From Gymnogyps californianus (lineage: Eukaryota; Chordata; Aves; Accipitriformes; Cathartidae), in the NCBI RefSeq assembly GCF_018139145.2, contig NC_059478.1:11515001-11579000 (forward strand): a stretch of 64,000 nt of DNA, given 5' to 3'. Positions 13,891 through 25,500 of this stretch are shown here, one piece after another. Each line of letters begins with the position of its first letter. The first letter of the stretch is position 1. The notes under the pieces were generated by a model. The model ran no database searches and was not told the DNA's origin. It was given only the letters and a program-made list of their open reading frames with translations. The translations under genes were made by a program, and so were the position numbers.

Positions 13891-14262
13891 TATGTACTCA
13901 GGCATGTTTCTTCATGCACATATTACTTGGACTGCATGCTTGACATATAGCAAAGGCCATGCTGCCCACTGCATTTTCTCCTGGATTGTTTTTCACCTTA
14001 CATTTAAAAAGTGATTGGGCCTTTAGTGAAAACTTGATTCAACTGAAGAAAAGAAGGCTATCTTATTGACACCATTTTCATAATTATTTTTCAGAAATTA
14101 TTTTCTAAAGCTGTTTGGTTGTTTCTTGATTCAAGCTTATAGTGATAATCTGAAACCATCAACCACTCAAGTGTAATGGTAAACTAAACTGTGAATAGTA
14201 GAGGGAATTTGTAGAAAATAGTACAGGAATAATAAATCTGTGGCTAATTTTTTTCCTTGTGT
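13891..14262. other. Non-coding DNA
   Basis: Unique-looking AT-rich sequence between the MIR-like fragment and the low-complexity tract. No gene or repeat was recognised. Confidence 0.65.
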
Positions 14263-14378
14263 AAAAAACCAAAAAACAAACAAAAAAACCACCCACAAAA
14301 AAAAACCCAAACAAAAACAACCAAACTTGCTTTGTATTGCTTTCAATTGGTCTTCCCGCCCCCCCCCCCCCCCCCCCC
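14263..14378. repeat. A/C-rich low-complexity tract ending in poly(C)20
   Basis: Positions 14263-14330 are almost entirely A and C, built from AAAAC, CAAA and ACCC units. After a short unique spacer, 14359-14378 is an uninterrupted run of 20 C, preceded by CCCG. The tract generates overlapping open frames on both strands (proline/lysine-rich in one direction, glycine/phenylalanine-rich in the other) that are artefacts of composition. The G-rich complement could form a quadruplex. The exact C count is prone to sequencing error. Confidence 0.9.
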
Positions 14379-16509
14379 AACTTTTCCTTCTAAAGGGTTC
14401 ATTTTACCCACTTACCTTATCCATGGGCTATGTAAACATATGGGTAGGACCTCGTGCATCTTTTGCATACTCTACTTGCTAAATCTCGATAAATATTGTT
14501 ATATTACTCCACAGGTATCTCACTAAATCCAAATAAAATAGTAGGCAAGACTGTAATGATGTGATCTGTGTGCGTATTTCTGTAGATAATATTTGTGTGT
14601 GATATATACAGAATTTACAATCTGTGCTTTGCAAGTAGATCACACAGACATGTGAGACCATGATCACCAACCCATATAGCGTGGGTAGGGTGTGTGTGTG
14701 TAAAATCTATGTAGGCAAATTAATAACGATGGAAGATTACAGATGTTTTAAGGGTGAGCATTTTGGACAGCGGAAAATTATATTTTTCTGGCATTTTTAA
14801 TTTTTTTTTTAAATTTGAGAAGTACTATATTCTTCACATTTTTGGACTTCATTAGAAAAGGCAAAGCAGTTCATGCTTTAATTCACCCACACCTTTCCTT
14901 TTTTTGTTCACTCTTTGCTTGAGGGTTTTTATTTTTTTTAAATATTTGGTAATTAAATGATGCTGAGTACCTGTTTGTTTGGCGTGTGATAGACATATGT
15001 ATTCCTTGTTGCGTGCTTTTGTAAAAGAGGAACTTGCAATGATTTTTGCCTGAATGCGACTAGATTTGCTGCTGTACAAATAATATAAATTAAATATTCT
15101 TAATTATTTTAGCTCATGCTAGAAAAGATTCAGGACAAAGGGGAGATTGATGCAGTGTGCCTTACAATGGCCCTACTGATTTCTCTACTGGCCCTTCCTC
15201 TGCACATGGTCAATTAGAATTGAAAATCCTGTGCTGATTTCATTCGCTGGAATTTTTAAGCAGGTCAGGAAGAAAGATGTTATTGAAAGGAAAAGTCTCA
15301 TCTAAATAAGAAAAGAACACGTGGCCATCTGGTCTAACTGTACCACGCGGAAAGTCATTTTGGCTCAGCCGTAGTTTGAGCTTTGCAACAGTTTGCCAAA
15401 ATATCAAACAGAAATCTGTTTACATTAAAACACTCTGTGCTTTTTATCTATAAAAATGCAATGTGCAGTTCTCTTCCTATCTGTAATGCATGAGCTCATT
15501 TGACCCCGTTACCTTATTGAGACTGCCTACGTTTCTGGTAGGCTCTCAAGTTACTTCTGCTGTGTAAATGTGTAAGTGAAACAACCAATCTTTTGAAAGT
15601 TTTGGAAGTAATCCTGAGCACTTTATTCTTATGACTAAAACTTGCACTTCTACTTGAACTAGGAAAGGCTCAAACAAGCAGATGCAACAGAGGAAGTATG
15701 GGGGGGAAGAGAGGAGAATTTAAAAAAAAAAATTAGAACTTGAAGTTTGTGCGAGGAGCACCATGGAGTTTGCACAACCAATTGGAGGCCATAGGCTAAG
15801 AGATGAGCTGTAATAGACATCAAATTTTTAAGGCATGGAGTCATAAATATGCATGAGCTTCCACGATTGCTTTGTTTCAACATCAACTATTTAAAAGTTT
15901 AAATAAGTCAGCAAAAAAATTTTTCACTTTTAGGTAAATAAACTCTTTGTGTAAAAAGCTAAAACATAGCTCCAAATCTCAGGTGCCTGGACAACAGCAG
16001 CTAGAGGATAATGCCATATTTGCAAAAACACTGGGCATTTGTATTTCCTACCTACTTTACTCAGAGTTGCAGAATACCCGGCATTCACAAAAACTAAGAG
16101 ACCTTACTGGGAGAAGAGGAGAGTGTTGAACTAAACAAGGAGACAAGGGCCCTGTATTCATACGCTCAGGTTTAATGCTTAACTCTTATGTGATTAGTCA
16201 TTACTGTTGCATTGACAAACAATATATAAATTGCCAGTTGAAATATCCCTTCTAATACAAGGTAGTGTGTAAATCACTTTTGAAGTTTAGAGGAATTGAT
16301 TTGTGTAGGATTTCAGTCTTTAGGAAATGGATAAAAATGTGATTGCTTATTGTCATTACCTTAAGAAAATAAAAGTCAGCATTTCAAAATGTAGCTGCAG
16401 GCATTATTTTGAAATACATTTGTGAAACATAAGTGACAAATTTTATTTTTCAATCATAATATGCCAGGTAAAGTAGAAAGGGAATTAGCATGTTAATACT
16501 AGTGAACTT
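14379..16509. other. Non-coding DNA with one possible conserved patch
   Basis: No exon is recognised. The part from about 15280 to 15560 is less AT-rich and less repetitive than its surroundings and contains an E-box-like CACGTG (15319-15324), so it is noted as a weak conserved-element candidate. Short GT and T runs occur elsewhere. Confidence 0.5.
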
Positions 16510-16530
16510 GTGTATATACATATACATGTA
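16510..16530. repeat. Alternating purine-pyrimidine tract
   Basis: Twenty-one consecutive bases alternate purine and pyrimidine, built from GTGTATATACATATACATG-type dinucleotides. Such tracts are prone to non-B conformations and slippage. No function is indicated. Confidence 0.8.
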
Positions 16531-17879
16531 ACTTACAAGTATACAGTTCTCATATATGACCATTGAGTTGAGTTTGCTTGTATATTTCATATAAGGTATA
16601 TAAAATCTTCCTTCAGAAAAGTGTTAAATACCTTGTTAAAAAAAAACAAACCAGGAATACAAATTTGACCGCAGGTCTCAGTTCATTCTCTTCATTTCTC
16701 TGAAATCTCTTTTCTAGAATCTTTACCTTGCCTGTGGATATTGTTGCCACAACATGCAACCTTTTGTTTGTATGTGTCTGCTGCTATTTGGAAAGAAAGG
16801 GTTTTTTTAAGATTAAATTTATGGGATACCTATGCTGGGTTCCTTTTTTAATAGTGTTTATTAGCAATATTAAACAAAAAAGCTGAAAGAATTCCTGTCT
16901 TTCTATCAAGATACCTGTTATTGTGACTAAAATATAGTTTAAGCATTTTCAGGGAGTAAATTAAAAGCAGTGTACACGTGTGTATGTACATGTGTATTTA
17001 AAAACGTATTTTCTTTTAAGTCTTTTTCACACAAAGCCCATATTGAAAAGCAAAAATTAATCATCATGTGTATCATACCATACTAGAAGACAATGCAATT
17101 CCAAAGAACTTTTAGAAAATAGGTCTGCACGGCATACATTTAAAAATTAAATAGAATAAATGCTTTGAATCTCCCTTTTCCCTGTATGTCTCTGCTAACC
17201 CCACCCATAGCCACAGCAAACGGAGAGTAACTATTTTGGGGAGTACTGCATTCCCAAGACCAACTTTCTGGCACGATGACACTGGGCCAGTCGATGTTTC
17301 TCTGGGCTGTGGCAACAGGAAGGCCGGGGGTTGCCAGGCTAGCTAACTAGTCCCTTGCCACGTTCCCCTTCTTCGGTTTGAACTCAACCTACTTGCAAAG
17401 CATTGAGTTACTGCCTTGTTTAAAACTGCCTCAAAACTGTCTAGGAGATCTTGCTAATCTCTCTAAACCCAAGTAAGTTCAAGTATTTCAGTTTGACTGC
17501 CTTGCAGATGCAGGTCTCTGTACACTAGCTATTTGCCTTTATGTACTATATTGTATATGTGTACAAAATCTTTACATAGTATTTGAGAGCTACATGGCAA
17601 TTATGTAAGATGCATGAACTTAACATAAAATACTGCGTTGACCGTAAAGCTAGAGTAGAAACCACTGTAAAATGGGAAACAGTGGATGCCCCTAGTTACA
17701 CTGTGTTGGAAAGTGTGTGCACATATGCGCATGTTTTGTACACTAATGCGCATACATGTTTACAAAGTTTCTTATTTCGTATTTTTTTGCGAATCACAAT
17801 GAAGTTGAAACCGAGCCTGGCCGACATAAGGAGGAAAGGCTTGTGTTTGTCTTTAATCTTTCTGCAGCATGGTTCAGAC
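16531..17879. other. Non-coding DNA
   Basis: A 105-codon plus frame at 17583-17900 and an antisense frame at 17696-17908 overlap and show no domain. They run into the CpG-richer block that follows. No mobile element was recognised. Confidence 0.55.
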
Positions 17880-18278
17880 TTCTGTCTGATCTGCACATAG
17901 CAGAGCAAGGAGCTTGCCGTGCGTTGCGTGCAGGCTCCTTGATTGTGGAGGGGAAAAAAAAAATCTGGCTGGAATCCAGACAGGCGAGCGCAGTGCTCTG
18001 TTGATCATTGTGTCTAGCCTTCAGGTGTCTTAGCTCACAGTGGGCGGTGGTTGGGGGAGGGGGAGATAACAGGAGGGCAAACAAAGAATAAAATGGTGTA
18101 TTTAAAAAAAAAATCATATGTAAAAAATTTAATGTCAAATCCTTTTTTAAAAAATGCTTCTTTTAACGTTCCTTTCCCCGCAGTGGGAGCAAGCAAACAT
18201 CTGTCCAGGAAGATTTATTTAAGCCATAATTAGTAGCGTCTGGAGTCTTTCAACAATTTCTCTTTATTGCACTTAAAA

Positions 18279-18295
18279 TTTTTTTTTTTTTTTTT
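18279..18295. repeat. Poly(T) run, 17 T
   Basis: Seventeen uninterrupted T residues follow an AT-rich stretch, within the candidate regulatory block. No retroposed body is visible on the complementary strand, so this is annotated only as a homopolymer. Confidence 0.9.
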
Positions 18296-18436
18296 AAAAG
18301 AAGTCTGCTCATCTTTCACTTAGAAACTGTTTTCACTTCATGCTTTATTAGAGATCCAGCCCAGCCAGGACCGAGTCAGATTTCTATTGTCTTTGCTTTT
18401 TCCCTTCTGATCATAGTTTTCAGAATCTAACTTTTG

Positions 18437-18536
18437 GTAGGGGAGCGGGGGTGGGAAGGGAGTGTGCAGGCGGGGGGGGGTGGGGTGGGGTGGTGGAGAT
18501 TTTATTAAAGGTCTTACGAACATGGCGGGGGGGGGG
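18437..18536 (+). repeat. G-rich tracts with quadruplex potential
   Basis: The plus strand has repeated runs of four or more G between 18439 and 18490, including a run of eight G at 18473-18480 followed by TGGGGTGGGG. An isolated run of ten G lies at 18527-18536. Four closely spaced G runs satisfy the usual quadruplex pattern. Such G tracts often mark open regulatory chromatin in vertebrates, which fits the candidate block around them. Confidence 0.75.
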
Positions 18537-19260
18537 AGAACAAAAATACAAATCAATGCTTCTTATTATACAGTTATCCATTTGGATTCAATTTCTTTTC
18601 CGGAGGAGAAGAAGAAAAAAAAGCTCTGCTTTGTCTGTTGCTTCTGTTTGAGAACTCTCATAAATCTTGCCCAGAAAGCAACTTGGGCTTAAGGAGATCT
18701 GGCCAGCAAAGCTCTGGGAAGCAATTGCAGTGTCTCTTGCTATGGATATTCTCTTCTTTCTGCCCCCTTCGTCCCTGCTGCCCCCTCCACCCCGACCTTC
18801 TGACGTTATGCTGCAAAAAGCCCCACACCCTTTCCCACCCCACCAGGAATCTGAGTGAATGCAAGCTGCAATCTAGAGGTAAAGTTGCTTATCAAAAAGC
18901 CTCTCCTCGTGCAGAGTGAGTCCAGATATTATACTAGTTGTGTTTTTTTAGTCCAGCCATAACCCTTTTCTAACACTCCCCCCGTTGGCTCGCCTCTCCC
19001 CCTCCCCCCGTGGAAGGGGTGAGATGGGAACCTTGCTCGACTTCATTGTTCCAAATGTAAGAGCTATTTTCCCCAAAGTGTCTTCGCTGTCTTTCATAGC
19101 TAATTATAATAACTGTCAGATGTCTGGAAAGTCTGGGCTACCCTTGCTGGTGGAGTTAAAGTTTGCCTTTATTTTTTCCCCTTGGGGACAGATCAGGCCT
19201 GATTAGACACAGAGTACAGATAAAAGTGAACAACATACGTGTGTAGGGCTTTTTGTCTTT

Positions 19261-20176
19261 GTTTTTCTTTATGAACAAAGCAGCACGCTGGCTATGTCAG
19301 GAAGCAGTGTGGCATGCAGTGTGCATGCAGGCACTGCCCTGGAGGATAGCTCTTTTTTTTTTTCTTTTTTTTCCTTTTATTGAAGAGTGCAAGAAATATT
19401 TCTGAATGTGAATAGCACTTTAGATACTTGTTCATCTCATAAGAAAAAGTAGCCATTGATTTAGTGCACGTAGCATTTTGACAATTTAAAGAGATTTGCT
19501 TTTCTGGGTGAAAATAAAAATAAATAGACCCCGTACTCACAGTTTTGTTGTGCTGTGCAGGTCGTTGTCTCCTTCTGCGGAGACAAGGAGGGTCGGAGTA
19601 TGTCAAGGGTGCAGAATCCCAGTTTAATTCAGGAGAAATGTACAAATGTGCTTCCTGAAGTCGCCTGGAAGTCAGCCACTTGTGCTCAGACATCCCATTG
19701 CTGCTCTGCACGCTATACTATCTGCAGTTCTGAATTGAACTAAATACTGCCCATGTGAAAGACAGGGGAAACACAGTCATGTGGGACACACAAATCCACT
19801 CTATTGGCTCCGAAGGCACAACTTCAGCATTCTTGCATTTCCACCATTGGTTAACAGTTCAAGCTGAAAGAGTCTAGGTCCTCCTAGTGAGTCCGTTTTC
19901 CCTTTATGTGTGGAAGAATGACTGTAGGATTTTACAGTGACAGGATTAGTTAAGAAAGGGACTGAAGTCATCCCTTTGACTGAAGCTGGTGGGTGGGGAT
20001 TGGAAGCTGTGCTTTTCTCAAGTCGACGTTTTTCCTTTTTCTGCCTGCGTTCTGTGTGTCAGGAAATGCTTGCAGTTAACTTGGGCAGCATAGAGAAACA
20101 GAAGTGACTTTCTTCAGGTTCAGGGATAGGGACTTGACTTTTAGAGTAACACAATGTTACAGACTGTACAATGATT
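19261..20176. other. Non-coding DNA with interrupted poly(T)
   Basis: A T11-C-T8 tract lies at 19353-19372. The 139-codon minus frame at 19292-19711 is the longest in the window, but it runs through that homopolymer, where it reads as poly-lysine, and has no domain resemblance. It is treated as chance. Otherwise the sequence looks unique. Confidence 0.6.
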
Positions 20177-20198
20177 TTTACAGGAATAACTATTCTGG
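20177..20198. repeat. Diverged copy of the palindrome at 20881-20902
   Basis: These 22 bases match 20881-20902 at 19 positions. This copy is no longer a perfect palindrome: the core reads GGAATAACTATTCTGG, with differences in one arm. The repeat unit is too short to assign to a family. Confidence 0.5.
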
Positions 20199-20237
20199 CT
20201 GGCTAAAGTGTGGTTATTTTCTCTTTTCTAGGTTTTG

Positions 20238-20250
20238 TTTTTTTTTTTTT
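20238..20250. repeat. Poly(T) run, 13 T
   Basis: A homopolymer preceded by a CTTTTCTAGGTTTTG stretch. It superficially resembles a splice acceptor tract, but no exon follows. Confidence 0.85.
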
Positions 20251-20735
20251 AAAGCCCAGAAAGGGCTATATAAGGATCATCTAACTTGAGCTTTTTGCAT
20301 CACATAAGCCAGACAAATGAATCCAGCAGTTCCAAAGCCGAGACTAATAATTTGAGTGACAACAGAAAATAGATTTTGCAGAACTACTGGATCTCTGGGG
20401 AGCATTACGATGTGGTCATAATAATATTTTGAAAGAAGCAATGAATTCCATAAAATCTATAATTGCTGATATTTGGTCATTTTGAGAATAATGAAACTAT
20501 AAAGATTAAATAGGAGGGAAGAAGATTGACTATTCCCTATTTTGGTGTTCTGTCATTTGCCTGATTTACTTATGCCAGTGTAAGCAGTAATTTGAAACGG
20601 TACTCAGTCATGTGTGACATACTTCTCCAATTAACCCTTATTAAAAAGACCTTTCCCAAATCCCACATGCACGTTTTCCTAGAAGCACAGAAAGTAGAGG
20701 TATGACAGATTTGTCAGGGTTTGCATCCGTCCTCC

Positions 20736-21215
20736 TCTCTGGGCAGGTTTATTTCCTCTTCCATGTTTCCAGGGCTTTGTCTAGTGTAGCTCTAAATACT
20801 CTGAACGTGTGGCTCCTGTTGGTGGACTGTTGAACTTAGGGCCTAATTTAGCAGTTGAAGGGCTTAACTATACTTGGAAATTTACCAGAATAATTATTCT
20901 GGAATAGTAAATTCATTATATGCCTGTGGTGTACACAAGGCCAAGCACAGACAGACTGCACTGCTGGCATTTGTACCACATACAAGCTCCTATTCAGCAG
21001 CTTATGCCCGGCTCTCAGTGTCAGGACATCTTTTTGTTTCTACCAGTGAAGCTTGTTCAGACCACCTTAAAACAATGCTTCTTCCTCTTTAGAGTTCACC
21101 CTCTTAAGCTATTTATAGACTTTTATCATCACCTCACTGATCACCCTTGTCATCACTTAGCTGAACACCGTATTCCAGGTGTAGCTGCGTAAGATATGGG
21201 AACATTCCTCTATAG
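20736..21215 (-). mobile_element. Degenerate CR1-type LINE fragment(s)
   Basis: Read on the plus strand, several blocks follow the antisense order of CR1 LINE sequences. One is GGCTTTGTCTAGTGTAGC then TCTAAATACTCTGAACG (about 20774-20806), followed by GGACTGTTGAAC. Then, after an unmatched interval, come TTTATAGACTTTTATCATCACC (about 21112-21133) and CCGTATTCCAGGTGTAGCTG (21168-21187). The last corresponds to the well-known CAGTACTCCAGGTGTGG portion of CR1. CR1 is the dominant LINE of birds and reptiles. The copy is heavily mutated, and the interval 20838-21090 may be unrelated sequence or a later insertion. Limits are approximate. Confidence 0.45.
20885..20902. repeat. Perfect 18-bp palindrome
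   Basis: CCAGAATAATTATTCTGG equals its own reverse complement, with no spacer. At the centre is TAATTA, a homeodomain-type core, so the whole could be a dimer site. It lies inside the decayed CR1 interval and has a diverged relative at 20177-20198. Confidence 0.85.
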
Positions 21216-22494
21216 CTTGTGACCTGGTATTGTTGCAGCAAATCAATATGTGTTTGCTCGATATGTGAGCAGGAAAAATATATATCTTTAAAATATACTT
21301 ACGCATCTGACAAACAGGATTTTAAAGAAGATGAATACACTCTATGTTCTACTCTGAGTTAAGAAGGTGGCCTTGTAAGGCCGCCTTTGCTTGCAACTGC
21401 TAAGAAGATGCAGAGTATTTATTTTTCTTTAGCGGGCTCACTTAAAAATAATGTTTAGTAATAATATATAAAAGGTGGGGTGTGGTGGTGGTGTTTGGGT
21501 TTTTAATCTTCATGAAGAAAGGTAATTGTCTGGTTTGGATAAAATAAGGCTACAGCAGTAGCCTCAAAACTTTCTCTCTTCCCTCCAAAAATGTTTTCAG
21601 CTCCACTGGGCTTTCCACATCTGGACTGCAGAACACTGAGGGGAGAGAACTGAAAACCCTGGGAGACATTTTCTTTTTTTCGCAGTGCTGGTGGTCTTCA
21701 TAATTTTGGTTACTTTTTTTGTTGTTGTTTAATTCAATTAAAGTGGGAAGAAATACTAATAAAAGAAACCTTACTCCAGAGAGCAGTAAACTCTTTGGTT
21801 TTAAGACCAGTACATGGTCTTGTCTTAAATACATCTTTTTCATGAATGTCAATTTCTGATTTTAAAATGCCGAAAAGCTATTTAAAGAGAGGGAATAAAC
21901 ATCTGAATTCATTTAGTGTCATTTAGCTCTTTCCTCAAAAAAATCATTATTGAATTTCAGGAAAATTTAGGGAATCCAGAGCAATGATTATTTACCTGCA
22001 CTTCTTGAGCCGTGACTCCAAGACTTAGGTGATACAAGCAGAAATTTTTGTGACTCATAGTATTTTGGAGATCAAATTAATACTTAGCATCACTGTTGTC
22101 TGCAGAGAGAGAAGCAAGTGCATCTTTACATCTATTCATGTATTTCAATGGACATCTTATTTTCGATATCATCTCCATTGAAAAGAAATCAAAATGAAGA
22201 CTTAGGCTATGTCATGTTCACTCTCCTTGAATAATAAACTGCTGCTTTCTCCGTTACTGGTTACTAGAGAAGAATTCATAACTGTAAGAGACAAAGAATG
22301 AGAGCATCATAAAATTACCACAGTGTGGAAAATAACATTACTTTGCAAATTCTGTCATTGTGATGATGCTTAAGACATGAGACAAGGTGTTGCTGTACAG
22401 ACAGGGCTGTCAGAGTCTGGAGATCATACTGTTACTGCTATGTGGTCCTGTATGACTCCATTTATCAACAGAATAGACTTCTATTTCTGGTTTT
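21216..22494. other. Non-coding DNA
   Basis: A G-rich stretch near 21474-21500 (GGTGGGGTGTGGTGG-type) and a TTG repeat near 21719-21730 are the only low-complexity features. The 100-codon minus frame at 21550-21852 has no recognisable domain. No mobile element was recognised. Confidence 0.6.
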
Positions 22495-22519
22495 GGGTTA
22501 GGGTTTTTTGGGTTTTGGG
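22495..22519 (+). repeat. Telomere-like G-rich motif
   Basis: Four GGG runs at 22495-22497, 22501-22503, 22510-22512 and 22517-22519 are separated by TTA, six T and four T. The first spacer gives one perfect vertebrate telomere unit. The arrangement fits the quadruplex pattern. It is too short to count as an interstitial telomeric array. Confidence 0.8.
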
Positions 22520-25500
22520 CTTTTTTCCCTGATGTAGCAAAGATTGGTAAAGACACTTAACTCCTGCCTAATAGAGGTCCTGTTCCTAAGAATTTTCACT
22601 GTCCTCTGGCCAGGAACTCTAGGAAAGAAAAGAGATGACTGAAGTAAGTTAGAAACGGTAGTCACTAAAATAGCTCTTTTTCCAAAGAAAAGCCTTTCCA
22701 TTTTTCTTTCTGTGGAAAATAATTGAACTTTACTGTATAGACTCTGTATTTGCTTGCAACTTTGCCAGGGAATTCTAGCTGTTCTATACACCTTTGCTTT
22801 TTATAATTCAGCAGTAGGTGGTATCTGCTAAAGTTTAAATCTTATATTAGTCACTGCTAGTAAAATCCCTCGATGTTGGTAATGCATAAGAAAAGAAGAA
22901 ATCAGTCAAAAACCCCAGGAGATACTGGAAAAAGGCAGAGAAGCAGCAAAGTCATTGAAAATTTTTGAGGGCAGGCAAGTGGACAAAGGGCACCCAAAAG
23001 CCATTTCACAGAGGGATTACTAGAGCCTGGAAACACGCATGTCACTTGCGGTCTGTGCAAAGATTCTGGAAATGGTTTTATACCCTAGTTAAGAACAGCC
23101 CTAAGCTAGCACAAGGAGTTTTTCAAATGCATCTGGTACAGGAAGGCTGTGAAGGAAGGTTTGTTCTCATCTCCTGCACCAGGAGGGGTGAAACTAGCTG
23201 AAATGCTGTCTGAGCAAGTCATCTGTGCTGTACATGAACGAGCTGGCCAGGTTGCAGTATCTACCATTTACATAAAGAAAAATCGCCAGCAAAGCTGTTA
23301 ATATCATAACTGATTTTGTGGGGTGCTTTTGAATGAAACTACATGAGATACTGGGAAGATTTTTAGCAGGCAGAGAGGAAGCTGGTATCCCATTACTAGT
23401 GAAAGTCAGAAGAACTTATTCCTGTTTTCTCTGCAGGCCTTCTTTCTGTTTAGCGTCAATTTTTGGTGGATAGCTTAGATAATCTGGCTGCAATTTAACC
23501 ACTACAAAGACTATCTCCGATTCAGTGGGTTCTTGACCTTTATGTACTGAAATTCATGCATACTTTGAGCTATTAGTTGTTTCATATTTATAAACCCGAT
23601 TTTGGTTACAGGACTGTTGGTGAGGAATTCAGATCTCATCTTCTCATTCAAATGAAGTGATAACATTAGGAAAAATCCAGGATTTTCAGCTAATCAATTC
23701 TAAAAGGTTTACAAGTTTATACAAGTGAAAATTAAAATAATCTGTTAACAACTGTATTTGTAGGACAACATTTCTAAATAAAACAGAACATTATGTAAAC
23801 AGTGGGTTGGTAACTGCAGTATTGTTCAGATGAAATTAAGTGACACAAATGTTTTAAAGCTTGGCTATATTTAGAGTGCCATAGAATTATGATGTCCAGA
23901 GAGATTTGATCAACACAGCTAGAACCAACCATGATTTGAAGCAGATATACCTCAAGTTTAAAATATATAAAATCCCTTGTAACCATTAAGGTACCATTGA
24001 AATGAAGGATACTTGAAGAATTTTTATATCCCATCTACATATTCCGGAAAGTCTGGTGATTTCTTTTAAATTATGCTTTTTTTCCCTGGGTGATTTCCTC
24101 AATTTTTGTTGAATTCTCCCATTTTTATCCCTTTTCTTTGGTCAGTTGTTCCCATAACTCCTTTTAGTATAAAAAAAATTATTGTCCCTAAAATACACAG
24201 GCCTGAAACTCAGCTGGTCCAATTTTCACCAAAAAAGAAAAAAGGAGGACTTTGTAAGGGCAGTCTGACTTGGCGACCATAACAGGTCTTTTTCCCTCAG
24301 ACTACTCTTACAACGCTATGTAGCTTTTTCTGGTTTCATGTAAGTTCTTTCATCCCCAATTAACACATAATAATATATGAACATATATATTTTATAAATT
24401 ATCTATCAAACTGCCATTTCCTTATAGAAGTCTGTAACTTGCACTTTATATTCTTATTTCATCCTGCTGTAAGATAATGTATTGGTTTCAAAATCTGAAA
24501 CGTATCAAAATTTTGTGCATTCCAGTATTTAGTGAAGAATGATAGTATTCAGCAGTTCATGTTTCAAATGTAGCAGTCTTTTGATTGAAAAGTCATATGT
24601 GGTCTAATTTTGAAATTTTTTTATTCAATATATCATTCCCTGGGATAAATAATCTCTTTTCACAGAGGAAATAGATGAATGTTTAAGTATTTCACACTAC
24701 ATGTAACAAAGTTAAATAGAACATTCCCTCAATTGTCCCACCCCTACAGCACTGTCTGCAACAGAAGTGCAGTATTATTGGTGAAATTAAAGCATCACAA
24801 GGAAACAAGTCATTAGCAGTTGCAACTTCTTTTTCAGTAAAAATATATTAAAGTTAAAATATATTACAACTTTTTTCAAATGTATTGTATTGTTTGGGGA
24901 CCAATATAATAAATCTTGGAGATGATTTTTCTACTTTTTCAATAATTTTGATCTAAAGAGATCTCCCATTGTTTGATGCGTTATTCTTGTCTGATATTTC
25001 ATTCTTTTAGGGATTAAGATAGTAGGTAGTTTGCCCCATTTCTGTTCCAATTTTGGGTGGTCCTAAACCAAGATAGTTTCAAAAGGACTTTTTTTTTTTT
25101 AAACCATCTGCCCTCCACATTTTACTCCTTAATGAAATAATTTATTTTGTTGTTCTCTTAAGGGAAGTTAGTACTGCATAAAAGCAATGTTAATGCCATA
25201 GTTTTTCTTGCAAGAAGCCAGACCTGTTACTTTAAGGATGTGCATTTTTCCTCTGGTAGCTTATGAAAATTTAAATTAAAAGGATTTAATAATTTAAGCA
25301 GCATAGTTTAGTGACTGAATGTTGAAGAACAGGGGAGTGTGAAATTGCTAGCAAAACACTAGACATTTCAGAGAATATAGTTCAATACTACCTTCAGGCA
25401 CTGATCCTTGCTAGGTGCATGCAGGGTAGAGATGCTTTCAGAAATAGATTATTATGTAGTTGAATAGAACTGCTACTCTAGTAATGACATTTTATCTTTA

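Larger units (their letters stand above)
17880..19260. promoter_or_regulatory. Candidate regulatory block (CpG- and G-rich, motif cluster)
   Basis: This is the longest stretch of raised GC in the first half of the window. CpGs cluster near 17915-18000 and again near 18980-19040. Visible motif matches include GATA-like AGATAA (18065-18070 and 19219-19224) and an ETS-like TTTCCGG (about 18597-18603). Around 19101-19130 a TAATTATAATAA homeodomain-type stretch is followed at once by CTGTCAG (MEIS-like) and CAGATG (E-box). A SOX-like CATTGTT lies at 19044-19050. The compact order of motifs and the lack of any convincing reading frame suggest an enhancer or a distal promoter with an unannotated transcript. 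This is inference from composition only. Cross-species alignment would decide. Confidence 0.3.

Noticed and set aside
14159..14526. Several overlapping open frames on both strands
   Set aside because: They are translations of the A/C-rich tract and the poly(C) run, so the residues reflect composition.
17583..18138. 105-codon plus and 114-codon minus open frames
   Set aside because: They overlap each other and others in the same interval, with no recognisable domain. The CpG-rich composition explains their length.
19292..19711. 139-codon minus-strand open frame, the longest in the window
   Set aside because: It reads through the T11-C-T8 homopolymer as poly-lysine, shows no domain and has no supporting splice or promoter context.
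20221..20260. Splice-acceptor-like pyrimidine tract
   Set aside because: The T run is not followed by AG plus a plausible exon.
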